Source: Diphasiastrum complanatum (Eukaryota; Streptophyta; Lycopodiopsida; Lycopodiales; Lycopodiaceae). From it: a stretch of 64,000 nt of DNA. The notes under the pieces are model-generated. The model did not search any database and was not told the origin of the DNA. It saw nothing but the letters and a program-made list of their open reading frames with translations. Positions 54,325 to 64,000 of the stretch are shown here, piece by piece (the stretch's first letter is position 1; each line of letters starts with the position of its first letter). Made by a program: the position numbers and the translations under genes. The DNA lies in contig CM055094.1 of assembly GCA_029204225.1 (NCBI GenBank), positions 7,363,143 to 7,427,142 on the forward strand, written 5' to 3'.

Positions 54325-55160
54325 CTCCTCCTTAATGTGGATCCTAGAAAGCTTTGATCTTCATATTTAACATGTCGTTGAATCTGAGATTGTGCTCTTT
54401 TGACAGAGCCCTTGTGAAGTCTGCTTTTTTAAGATTTTTCCTGATAGGTCAATTTTTGGATTTTGAGACTATAGAGGGCTGAAACCATATCAGTCTTTTG
54501 TACTCCAATGCTAACATACATTTCAGACCCTTCATCAATTTTAGATTGTTACTGAATAGTAGACTGCCATCTACATAAAGAGTGTTGATGAAGAAATTCA
54601 ATACAGACTTGAAGTGAATATTTGAGCCTGCCAAGTTTGGATAGAAACCATTCTTGTTTAGAAATGTGAATTTGGTGTCCTCTTCTGATTTGCACTGGTC
54701 AACATCAGTGGTTTTGGACAGCTTTCAAGATGCTCATTAATGAATGGATTTGAGGTTGAGCATCGAATTCCAACACTCCTCCTTAATGTGGATCCTAGAA
54801 AGCTTTGATCTTCATATTTAATATGTCGTTGAATCTGAGATTGTGCTCTTTTGACAGAGCCCTTGTGAAGTCTGCTTTTTTAAGATTTTTTCTGATAGGT
54901 CAATTTTTGGATTTTGAGACTGTAGAGGACTGAAACCATATCAGTCTTTTGTACTCCAGTGCTAACATACATTTCAGACCCTTCACCAGTTTTAGATTGT
55001 TACTGAATAGTAGAGTGCCATCTACATAAAGAGTGTTGATGAAGAAATCCGATACTGACTTGAAGTGAATATTCGAGCCTGCCAAGTTTGGATAGAAACC
55101 ATTCTTGTTTAGAAATGTGAATTTGGTGTCCTCTTCTGATTTGCACTAGTCAACATCAGT
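54259..55160. repeat. 451-bp tandem duplication
   Basis: 54259-54709 and 54710-55160 are near-identical direct copies starting GGTTTTGGACAGCTTTCAAG. They contain the first 65 or so bases of the LTR, the end of copia pol and a degraded RT piece. A few substitutions separate them. The minus frame with NTLYVDGSLLFSNNLKL or NTLYVDGTLLFSNNLKL appears once per copy. Confidence 0.93.
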
Positions 55161-55803
55161 GGTTGACTTTGTCCTTGAAATAGTGTTGATTTCCTGCACA
55201 AAGTACCAGGCTGGATCATGCATAAATCTAGATAGAGGCTACTTGGATCAATTTGATCTTCTGAGTTGAAATTCGATCCTCTGATGTGATTCGATCTGTT
55301 GAGATTCTGACTCATTTTCTGAGTCAGTATGAATTTTTTTGATTGTTCGACCTTTGAATTGGAGTTTTGTTGTTCAATACTTGGGTCAAAATTTGCTGCA
55401 GCTTTCTCTTTGTGGTCAAAAAATTGGTCTTCCAGAAAAATGACATCTCTGCTCATGAATGCTTTCTTAGTATCTAGGTTGTAGAGTTTGTATGCCTTGT
55501 GATATGGAGAGAAGCCAATAAAAATCGATCTGTTGTTGTTCAATTCCTGGATCAGATTTTTCTGTAGATCAGTAGAGATCAAATTGAAAGCTTTACATTT
55601 TTAGTGATGGCTTTGATCCTGTCCACACCTGATAAGGTGTCTTGCCATTCAGGGTCATTGTAATGGATCGGTTTTGTAGATAGTTGTTGTAGTAACAGCT
55701 TTTGCCCAGAATTTTTTTGGAAGAGAGGCATGGGCCAACATGCTCTTTGCATTTGATGAGTGTCTAATTCTGCCTTTGAGCTACACCATTGGACTGACGT
55801 GTG
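54325..55803 (-). pseudogene. minus-strand copia pol: integrase, RT remnant, pol end
   Basis: From 55803 downward: LAHASLPKKFWAKAVTTTIY and MTLNGKTPYQVW-like text (integrase), then FIGFSPYHKAYKLYNLDTKK, AFMSRDVIFLED and a Ser/Asn/Gln-rich linker. Next is an RT remnant ending NTLYVDGTLLFSNN, in which the second Asp of YVDD is Gly, and then ADFTRALSKEHN as the end of pol before the polypurine tract. Most of RT and all of RNase H are deleted. The RT remnant and pol end are present twice because of the 451-bp duplication. Confidence 0.82.
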
Positions 55804-55804
55804 T

Positions 55805-56584
55805 CAAAGAGTTGCTGCACAGGTTTAGGTTGCGGATTGCAAACCAGTAAACAATCCTATTGAACCAGGTAAAAGGCTTTCTAAGCTTGATGAGTCACAG
55901 TCATTTGATGCTATGTTGTATAGACAGTTAGTAGGGAGCTTGATTTACCTTACCACGACTAGACCAGATATATGCTATATTGTTGGCATTGTAAGTCAGT
56001 TTATGGTAGCACCTACGGAAATGCATTGGAAAGCAGCTAAACGCATTTTGCGTTATGTGAAAGGCACTTCAAAATATGGCTTGATTTACAAGAAGCATGA
56101 TGGTTTACCTGAGTTGTGTGGCTATGTGGATGCAGATTGGGGAGGTGACTATGATGATCATAGATCCACTACAGTGTATGCATTCCAGTTTTGTGGTAGT
56201 TGCTTTTCCTGGTCTAGTAAGAAGAAAAGTACAATTGCTCTTTCCACCACAGAAGCAAAGTATAAGGCAATGTGTAGTGCAGCACATGAAGCTATATGGT
56301 TGAGACAAATCTTGGAAGAAGTTGGCATGAAGCAGAAAAATCCCACGACTTTACATAGCGACAGTTAGAGTGGCATTCAGCTAGCAAAGAATCCAGTGTT
56401 CCATGCGAGAACTAAACACATTGAGATTCAGTATCACTTTACACGTGAGAGGCTGCTGAGTCATGAAATTCATGTTGTTCATTGTAGCACAGAAGAACAA
56501 CTAGCTGATATTTTCACTAAGTCACTTACTGGAGAAAAGTTTGATAAGTTTAGATCAAAGCTTTCTGTACTTAAAGTCTGTTGA
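55805..56584 (+). pseudogene. family-1 copia RT end and RNase H
   Basis: LVGSLIYLTTTRPDICYIVG, HWKAAKRILRYVKGTSKYGL, YVDADWGGDYDDHRSTTVYA and WSSKKKSTIALSTTEAKYKA, then LHSDS followed by a TAG where the other copy has CAG. After the stop comes TKHIEIQYHFTRERLL to EQLADIFTKSLTGEKF and the normal end. The first RNase H Asp and the D-S Asp are kept; the Glu in TEAEY is Lys (TEAKY). The LTR follows 55 bases after the stop. Confidence 0.92.
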
Positions 56585-56638
56585 CTTAAAAGCTATGTAT
56601 ATGACTGTATAAAAAGTAGACTCTACTATAAGGGAGAG

Positions 56639-56912
56639 AGTTAGAATTAAAGTAGAATCATTGTGTTACTGTACTGTGGGTCCTATCTGTGGATAAGGAT
56701 CAGTTGGCCTCGCCACGAGGCAAGTCGACGGGACACGCGTCCCGCCAACGGCAACCTGGGTCATGCATGGGTTGCCTGAGTGAACAACTATATGTACAGT
56801 GTAATTTCATTTTGAAAATTACAGTTGCTATGTGAGCTTGCTGTGGAGAGTGTTTTCAGTCTGTGTTACTGTGTACCATGATCTGTGTTTCTGTGCAAAG
56901 CAAATTCTAAGT
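56639..56912 (+). repeat. family-1 3' LTR
   Basis: 274 bases, AGTTAGAATTAAAGTAG to AAATTCTAAGT. Both hairpins are present (56707-56721 and 56727-56746). No matching 5' LTR is adjacent. Confidence 0.92.
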
Positions 56913-57621
56913 GTTATTCCATAACTGACATATAATCAACACCTATGATCTGATCAATATATGATGAATAGTTAACACTTTTTGGCATGTTTGGCACCAA
57001 TAAAGACATGGCCGATTCACATTGTTCAACATACAGATTCAATGAAAGGTCATATCGCTACAAATTTGTAATGACTCTTTCTCTATTAGCATCATCCATC
57101 TCGACCTTGCATGTGTGACAATGGCATAATGTTGGATTTATTTACAATCATCCCCTGTCTCCCATGGCCCCCTTATTTATATTTCTCACACCAACTACAT
57201 CTCTTAACAATATGTTGGCATTGACAATACATCGTATGTAAATTACAGTGGCAAAAATACCCAAGCAATAAAGGCTATCTCATCTTTCATTCATTTTTGT
57301 TCAAGATCTCTTCAAATTGCTGTTAATAAATGAGCTCCAAATTGGAGTATATACAAAAAGTTTAAGGCTTGGACTGATCTGACCTATTTCACACGTGTGG
57401 GACAATACATCCACTTGTCTTTTGGTGCCTCCTAAGGTCTCATACAAATCTATGGCCATCCAATCAAATTGCACCTCTCTAGAAAACCTAGAATTGAGGA
57501 AAATGCATTCTAGCTTGAAAAATTTGACTTTTGCCTTAATGGCTCTTGAAATTATGTACAAGCTAATCTATGCCAGGAGGAGTGTGAAAAATGCAAACAT
57601 GATATCTATGTTAGTTGTAGG
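56913..57621. other. no gene recognised
   Basis: Spacer between two LTR elements. A minus frame (57301-57561) and an overlapping plus frame (57395-57667) show no motif. The palindrome CACACGTGTG occurs at about 57392. Confidence 0.3.
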
Positions 57622-58309
57622 GGTCTTACACTTTTTCTATGTCAAGCGTCTTGGTGTAGAACATTGATAGGGTCAAAATTGGCATAGAAGGCAAATTGGT
57701 CAAATCCACATGTAAAGCCTCTATTGAGCCAAAGTAGTGTAAGTGGTAGAACTCGAGCTAGATGGCTTGTATAGTTGTTATTGAATGTAACTTCAAGAGA
57801 TCCAATAGAATTAAGAGTGGAAGCATCAATGGTCCATTAGGATTTGAGTTATGCTTGAGAATGATCCAATAGAATCAAGAGGTGGATGCATCATTGGTCC
57901 AATAGAATCAAGAGGTGATAGAAATGAGGTCCAATAGTTTTTGAGGGTGAACTACCTCGTGGATCTACTAGTCTCATAGTACTTCTCATTTTGTTCTAAG
58001 TAGTTTGGAGATCAATCAAGTTTTTGACTCTAAGTGTTTACTTGCTTTCTCTCTCTACTCGAGAGCTATTGATTGCACTCTCTCTCTCTACCAGAGAGTT
58101 GGCCTTTTTTATACTTAGTTTTTTTGAGGGAACACTTCCCATACATGTGTATGTGTTTTTGTGTTGAGTAAATGCATGTGGTAGTGTGCTTATGCCTTAG
58201 AGATTGAGTTAGATCTTGAATGTCAATCTAATCTTGATCATTGTGCAATCATACACCTTAGGAGATCTAAATCACACTTAGTGGACACTCCACACGTTTG
58301 AAATTCACA
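57622..58309 (+). repeat. 5' LTR with internal short repeats
   Basis: 688 bases. It contains three to four diverged copies of TCCAATAGAATCAAGAGGTG and a CTCTCTCTCTAC run with ACCAGAGAGTTGG. The start is set by comparison with the 3' copy, and the end by the primer site. Confidence 0.85.
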
Positions 58310-58321
58310 TGGTATCAGAGC
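58310..58321 (+). promoter_or_regulatory. primer binding site TGGTATCAGAGC
   Basis: A perfect match touching the LTR end ATTCACA. Confidence 0.92.
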
Positions 58322-58439
58322 CTACTTGAGGTTAACATGCATTTCTCATCATTAGTATGGAAATTTTTGCATCAATAGTGAGCTAGAAAGTGACTAGGCT
58401 CATTTTCCTAGCTATCTTATTCAATCTTGGATCAAAAGA

Positions 58440-60625
58440 GATCAATAGGGCATTGATTGATTCTGACCTGGTACAACACATGTGGAGCCCTGGCTATGGC
58501 TCTTTACTCCACTTTTCGGCGTTTTAATGCTAAATCATCAGCCTTTTTCCCTTTACCGCAATGCATAGCATATTCGTAGTTGTAATGAGTGCTCCAAGTG
58601 TCAAATCTATTTTTATAGCACTAAGGCTTATTTTTTACCTAGTCTTTTTGTCAATTCAGAGGGGACACGTGATGCCTCAGCTATGTCATAAACTCGAGCT
58701 ATGGCATGCACTTGAGTCCATTGAAATATTGTGAGCCATGTGTGCAAAGTATTATCTAAAACTTTTAAGGCATGTCATAATTTCAATGTCCATTGCTGCA
58801 TTTCTTAAGGGCAAGTTTGCCTTACCAACAATTATCACATTTTTATCGATCATTTTAAAGGCAATGCATCTCTTATTTTCTGAAGGACATAAAGTCATAT
58901 TCTCCTTATTGGAAGCCTCTAGGGCTTTCTCCATACATTTTTTGAGGCCATGTTTGAAGGGTACAAGGAGGCACCTTTGCATTTCCTAAGGGAAACCCAG
59001 TCCTTGCAAGCCACTCCATCTTTGCAGGCAGCCACGATGCATACAATGGGTATTTAGGGTAGTTGTTGCTTTTCACCTCTCTCTCTCTTCGCATTTCTGT
59101 AGGGCAATATGACTTCTTGGCAGCCCACCTTCGCACTTCTTTTCTCTCAGGGCAACGAAGAGCGGTTGTTCTCCATGCAGGTCAGAAGGCGACAAGCCAC
59201 CAGCGCACCTCTAGCAGCTATTTTTTTGCCATATGTAGCGACAGTCTACAAGCAGTTAGGGTTGATTCAGATGAGTTTTCAGTAGCAGATCTAGCCAACC
59301 AACACAGACAGCCATATGGTTTCTCAAAGCGGTTCTGCACATGTAGATCTGCCAACGCACTTTCTTTTCTTTTCAATGACACTTTCTATGGCAGCCTCTA
59401 CTACACTCCAAAGGCAGTTTTCAGACAGATTTCAAACAACCAGCCCATCGTCGCTATTCCTACAGCCATATGCATTTCTAGCGACAGTTTCTAAGGCTGA
59501 TAAGCAGTTCCTAAGGCAATGGCCAAAGGGTTATCTTTTAGCATACCACTCTTTCACGCAGATCCATAGTGGCAGCCAACGACGGTTTTCTAGTGGTTGT
59601 TTGGTTGTACTTTTTTCTACATGCAGCCAGCGCATCTCTTTTGCCTTGCCTCAACCATTGCAGATCATTCCAGAGAAAGTAAACATGTTTCTAACTACAG
59701 ATCTTGATGTGGCAGTATTCTATTTGTCTGCAAATGCCCTATTCTACTAGACGGTATGCTATTGGCTTGTGAAAGCCTTTTTTCAGATGTCAAAATTTCA
59801 TTTGCTTTCTTATTTGCAACAGTTGCAGAGCCACAGCCTCTAGCATGTATTTGCCTTTGCTATAACTTCAGATTTCTGCCATTCATTCAGACACAATGTA
59901 GAATAAAAGCATGTGTTGCTCTGTTGGTGCTTCATGTAGATTTACTATCTTTGTTATTCTTCTACAAGTTCAGAACAATGTGTTCTTTGTTTCTTCTATA
60001 GAGGTGTAGCAATCCCTCTTCTTTGCAGTGCTTAGATTATACATATTTCTGTAATCTACAAATGATGAATACAAATACTGAAAATCTAAGTGTTTCTGGA
60101 TCACTCAACTTGTTTCTATTGTGAATACCTTCTATGCTTTTCATGGTGATTCAATTTGGTAATAGGAAGTTTATGGCACTGTATGCTAATGCTTATTACA
60201 TAGTGTTTGGACTAGAATTGTCTAGTGAAGTGTTTCTAGCCTTCAATCTTGTGATTTGTGCAGATCATAGGAGTTAGATTCATGATAAGCTACTGTCAAG
60301 ATAACGGAAACACTGTGTGGCTTTCTCTTTGCTGAAGTATTTGCTTTCTTGAGTTTCACTCCCATTTGAATCTAAAAACCATAATGAAGTATTCAATATC
60401 TTTCTCCTGGGTGTTTGTTTTCTTTATACGGTCGTACTGGCAGCCCCATTGTGGAAACATCTATTGATGACCAGATTGCAATCATTTTATATTTCATTCC
60501 ATCCATTTTTTGTTGTTCTTTGTTTTGCACTAATAATGACAGTATTAGCCCTTTTATTGCTCTTTAGTAGGAACGATACCTGTTTATACTACAAATATCT
60601 TTCTTTTTGCTGTTGGTATTCGCAA
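58440..60625 (+). other. 2.2-kb non-retrotransposon interior segment
   Basis: The segment lies between the leader and the copia RT remnant. Its short frames (59063-59494, 59316-59750, 58738-58989) overlap in different phases and show no copia, gypsy, LINE or named plant motif. CTCTCAGGG and TCTGTAGGG words look like splice acceptors and GCAGGTC like a donor, but no consistent gene model emerges. It may be transduced host sequence, a fragment of another element, or an old insertion. Confidence 0.4.
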
Positions 60626-61305
60626 CAACACATTGTGAAAGATCCTAATAAAGGTGATGAAAGATCCTTCGAGGACATCTCACTTTTTAGGCGTCTTATA
60701 GGCTCCTTAATTTGGCTTACCATCACTAGGCCCAACTTGAGCATTTGCGCGTGCACAAGTTGAGCCAATTTATGCAAGATCCAAAGATCCATCATTGGAA
60801 GATGGCCAAGAGGATTCTAAGATATATATCTTCATCTTATGACTATGGTCTACTCTATAAAAGTGAAGATCTATCCATTATTGGCTACTCGGATTTGGAT
60901 TTTGCAAGTGATAAGATGGATCTAAAGTCCATAAGTGCATACACCATATTTCTTGGAGGCAATCTAATATCTTGGCTTCCAAAAAGCAAGATACTATATC
61001 TCTTTCTTCATGTGAGGCCGAGTACAAAGCACTCACCACAACTACCAAAGAGGTGCTTTGGATCAAGAGATTGTTATTGGAGCTAAAGTGCATCAAGGAG
61101 GATGATCTACCAATGATCAGATGTGACAACATCTTGGCCCAATCCCATATTTCATGCAAGGAGCAAGCACATAGAAGTGGCACACCACTTTGTGAGGGAA
61201 TAGCTTATTGGAGGAGAAATCTATTTGGAGCATGTCAACACATCCTCTTGTATTGCCTATCTACTCACCAAGCCTTTGAGCAAAAGTGCCTTTACCAAAT
61301 ATAGA
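60625..61305 (+). pseudogene. copia RT end and RNase H remnant
   Basis: DERSFEDISLFRRLIGSLIW, LTITRPNLS, then in another frame HKLSQFMQDPKIHHWKMAKR, ILRYISSSYDYGLLY and IIGYSDLDFASDKMDLKSIS. In a third frame MASKKQDTISLSSCEAEYKA is followed by LWIKRLLLEL and RCDNILAQ. The protein is close to the RT end of the copia at 36039-37853 (DERSFMDITLFRQPIGSLMW), so the two elements are related though their LTRs differ. A-D-W of RNase H is changed to D-L-D. Frame changes make it dead. Confidence 0.85.
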
Positions 61306-61318
61306 TCTAATCTTGGAG

Positions 61319-61986
61319 GGTCTTACACTTTTTCTATGTCAAGCATCTTGGTGTAGAACATTGATAGGTCAAAATTGGCATAGAAGGCAAATTGGTCAAA
61401 TCCACATATAAAGCCTCTATTGAGCCAAAGTAGTGTAAGTGGCAGAACTCGAGTTAGATAGGTTGTATAGTTGTTGTTGGATGTAAGTTCAAGAGGTCCA
61501 ATAGAATTAAGAGGTGGAGACATCAATGGTCCAATATGATTTGAGTTATGCTTGAGAATGATCCAATAGAATCAAGAGGTGGATGCATCATTGGTCCAAT
61601 AGAATCAAGAGGTGATAGAAATGAGGTCCAACATTTTTTGAGGGTGAACTACCTCATGGATCTACTAGTCTCATTGTACTTCTCATTTTGTTCTAAGTAA
61701 TTTGGAGATCAATCAAGTTTTTGACTCTAAGTGTTTACTTGCTTTCTCTCTCTACCTGGGAGTCTCTACCAGAGAGTTGGCCTTTTCCTACTTACTTTTT
61801 TTGAGAGAACACTTCCCATACATGTGTATGTGCTTTTGTGTTGAGTAAATGCATGTGGTAGTGTGTTTATGCCTTAGAGATTGAGTTAGATCTTGAATGT
61901 CAATCTAATCTTGATCATTGTGCAATCATACACCTTAGGAGATCTAAATCACACTTAGTGGAAATTCCACATGTGTGAAATTCACA
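61319..61986 (+). repeat. 3' LTR
   Basis: 668 bases, matching 57622-58309 with a loss of about 20 bases in the CTCTCT region near 61750. The preceding CTTGGAGG is the likely polypurine tract. Confidence 0.85.
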
Positions 61987-62620
61987 CGCTTCACAAGTGA
62001 GAACATCCTTCACATGTGTGGAATGACATTATATACATAAATTTGGCCTAACAAGCTATATTTTGTCATATTTCTCACACTTCTCCTCAAAAAATAGCTT
62101 GATTCAACTATGACAAACTATACATGACTTCAAGGGCTGATTATGGATTAATAATACATAATACATCATTTCCAAGTACAAAGCACTTAAAATCATCCAA
62201 TAAATTGATAATGATGCACTATCACCTTATCCATGAAAGCACCTCCTTAGTAAATCTATTTCCAAACGCCATCCACCATCCCAACACCTTTACCATTGGT
62301 TCTTTCCATGCTTGGATAATATCCTTGATTCCAAAGCTTCTCATCCTTCAAAATAGGTGCTCTTCTTTGAAAAAAACCCAAGGCCACATCACCTCATACT
62401 GATCACAAAAATCCATCATCTTGCCAAGATCACAAAGATTAAGCACACTAAGATTGCTAAGACTATGCATGCTAAAATAACAAATATTTTGCGTCAATTT
62501 TCTAATCTTGTATTCAACGCTAATCTTAGACTAATCTTAGATCCATGAGGCTCATCACCTTATTATGTTTATAAGTGTGTTCTTAGAAGATGATTCACTT
62601 ATTGTCAGGAAGTATCCACT
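61987..62620. other. no gene recognised
   Basis: AT-rich sequence. A 92-codon plus frame (62124-62402) has no motif. AAGATTAAGCACACTAAGATT-like short words repeat near 62420-62470. Confidence 0.3.
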
Positions 62621-62627
62621 CTTACTT

Positions 62628-62731
62628 GGTCACCTTGTGGGGGTGAATGCGTTAACATGGAAAGGTGATCTTACCAATGGGTCACCTTGTGGGGGTGAAT
62701 GGGTTAACATGGAAAGGTGATCTTACAAGGG
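62628..62731. repeat. 52-bp tandem duplication
   Basis: Units start GGTCACCTTGTGGGGGTGAA at 62628 and 62680, an exact 52-base period with very few differences. Each unit also holds an inverted CACCTT...AAGGTG pair and a GTTAAC palindrome. Confidence 0.92.
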
Positions 62732-62772
62732 GATTTCCACTATACCTCATTCTCAAACTTATCATTTTATAG

Positions 62773-63326
62773 ATGAAAGGGTTATGTTCCACTTTCTCTC
62801 TCGACATTTGTGGAGCGCTTCTGCTCCTGGTGGTGGCGCCTCGGCCTCTTCCTCTCCCCACCCGAAGCACTTTTTTCCACATCGCCCACATAAGCGCTCA
62901 AATTCATACTATTTCTTTTGGGCTTCAAGATCTGATGACAGGAGGTCGCCTTGTGCTCCCCAATTTCCTATCTCTGGACACATGCAAGGTACAAAATTTT
63001 CCTTTTCAAGCTCTCTATATTTTTGTTTGATTTATAAATTTGACCGTTAATGGGAGTTCGGTATTATGGATTTTTCATTCCAATTCAGTTCAGTTATGCA
63101 CTGCCCCTTGCTTCTTGATTTTTCTTAATTGGGTTTCTTTTGTCTGCACTTTGTTCATGATTAAGCAGCAAAGTGACAGAGTGATTTTGATTAAGATCAT
63201 CTTTCTCATCATTGACTAGGCAACAATTGGAAATAAGAAATTGTACAACAATGATTGTTCACGGACTGTCCATCTTATATGGATTGAAGTTCTGATTCGT
63301 GTGATCTTTCACAAAGTATATCAACG
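62773..63326 (+). CDS. candidate two-exon gene start, unrecognised
   Basis: An ATG at 62773 opens 72 codons (Leu/Pro-rich, then LMTGGRLVLPNFLSLDTCK) to an AAG at 62988 followed by GTACAA. An AG at 63218-63219 then starts a 107-base open exon (ATIGNKKLYNNDCSRTVHLI, WIEVLIRVIFHKVYQR) that ends CAACG before GTAAGT at 63327. The phase is kept across the 231-base intron. A second frame in exon 1 (62784) is also open and rich in Ser, Pro and Arg. The product is not recognised. The model rests on splice-site words and open frames only, and could be chance. Further exons are not visible. Confidence 0.22.
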
Positions 63327-64000
63327 GTAAGTGTATATGAAACTCAACTGGGCAGTAAGTGATCATGACCCAGTGTGGCTGCCAGGAATCTGAACTTGGT
63401 AGGTTCAGCCCATCCTAGGTGACCTAGCACCTAAGTTATCAATTTCAGAAGAGCTACAGAGTTTAAGTTATCGTAGTGAAGGCAACACCATTAATCAACT
63501 ATCCAGCTAGACGAGCACTCAATCACAAGACTCAGATGCTTCAATGTATCTTCTAGTTGCAGAAATGGTTTGTGTAGGTGGATGACACCAAGAACTCCCA
63601 AATTTTGGCCCTAGTTACCACTTCTAGTGAAACCAAGGATCTTATCTTGATTCAAAGGGAGTGAACTTAGAACTACAACACATCCAATTTGAAAATAATC
63701 ACATTCAATACTTGTAGAGGGGCCAAGATTCCCTCCCCCCCAATGAAGTCAATTTCCACTCAAATACGAGTTACAAATTTTTGCTAATAACATTGCAAAA
63801 ATACTCAAAGGTGAAGGATTCAATTAGAGACGACCAGCGGTTAATTCTCATCTGTGTTCATCAAGCTTATCATTAAGACTAAGTGATCAATAGGCTATGA
63901 CATGAGAAGAGACCTTGCAAAATCACATTAGGAGTGTACCCATATCTTAGTACAAGATTGGATCATGATCCTACCATCATCACATACAGGAATGAGCAAA
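63327..64000. other. right edge, no gene recognised
   Basis: No open frame of note. If the 62773 model is right, this begins with its second intron. Confidence 0.3.

Larger units (their letters stand above)
55801..56912 (+). mobile_element. family-1 copia 3' end
   Basis: It begins abruptly with GTCAAAGAGTTGCTGCACAG, matching 49540 onward of the other copy. It carries the last part of RT, RNase H, the polypurine tract and the 3' LTR (56639-56912). It is joined head to head with the minus copia at 55803. Confidence 0.92.
57622..61986 (+). mobile_element. LTR element with copia tail and foreign-looking interior
   Basis: LTRs at 57622-58309 and 61319-61986, both starting GGTCTTACACTTTTTCTATG and ending AAATTCACA. 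A perfect primer site follows the first. The only recognisable coding is the end of copia RT and RNase H at about 60625-61305. Gag, protease, integrase and most of RT are absent, and about 2.2 kb of unrelated sequence lies in their place. It depends on other elements for movement. Confidence 0.85.

Noticed and set aside
58738-59750. Overlapping short frames as a host gene
   Set aside because: They lie in conflicting phases, have no motif, and no consistent splice model joins them.
1-64000. Organelle DNA insertions, rRNA or tRNA genes
   Set aside because: No stretch with the expected conserved RNA or organelle-protein sequence was recognised by eye; small tRNAs cannot be fully excluded without a search.

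Overview
The window looks like plant nuclear DNA from a species with a large, transposon-rich genome. It carries Ty1/copia and Ty3/gypsy LTR retrotransposons with methionine-tRNA-type primer sites (TGGTATCAGAGC and variants), a plant L1-type LINE with a DUF4283-like ORF1, and CACTA (En/Spm) tnp2 transposase pieces with an Ulp1-like protease. I cannot name the species. I found no rRNA, tRNA, CRISPR array, bacterial operon or intact host gene. Almost every reading frame belongs to a broken transposon. The only host-gene candidate is a weak two-exon model at the right edge (62773-63326).

Layout. 1-5.1 kb: a possible primer site, a minus-strand CACTA tnp2 fragment and a decayed gypsy element. 5.1-8.1 kb: a 60-bp minisatellite, a gypsy integrase tail and an unrecognised ORF. 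8.1-10.5 kb: the 5' half of a minus-strand copia. 10.6-12 kb: 98-bp tandem repeats, then an array of GCGTGGA/TCCACGC palindromes abutting a copia gag fragment. 13.8-14.6 kb: an 839-bp long inverted repeat. 15-20.3 kb: unclassified repeats and a LINE tail. 20.3-23.4 kb: an internally deleted copia (family 1) with both LTRs and a near-perfect 5-bp target duplication. 25.6-28.1 kb: CACTA. 28.1-29.8 kb: copia RT/RNase H. 29.8-32.9 kb: a long unrecognised minus-strand coding-like region. 33.0-37.9 kb: copia with LTR, primer site, gag and pol, cut off before RNase H. 38.0-42.4 kb: a rearranged minus-strand copia.

42.5-53.4 kb is the best-resolved nest. A LINE is split by an LTR element (552-bp LTRs, TCATGT...ACATGA) flanked by the 7-mer ACCTGCT. 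Removing that element makes the LINE ORF1 frame continuous. Inside it lie an unrecognised coding-like segment (44.9-46.3 kb) and a family-1 copia that lacks its 5' LTR. 53.6-56.9 kb: a minus-strand copia end with a 451-bp tandem duplication, joined to another family-1 3' end. 57.6-62.0 kb: an LTR element whose gag and most of pol are replaced by about 2.2 kb of unrelated DNA. 62.6-64 kb: a short tandem repeat and the weak gene candidate.

Nothing here works as a pathway. The interest lies in the insertion history, chimeric elements, inverted-repeat structures and three coding-like blocks I cannot assign. All similarity statements come from reading translations and repeats by eye; no search was run.
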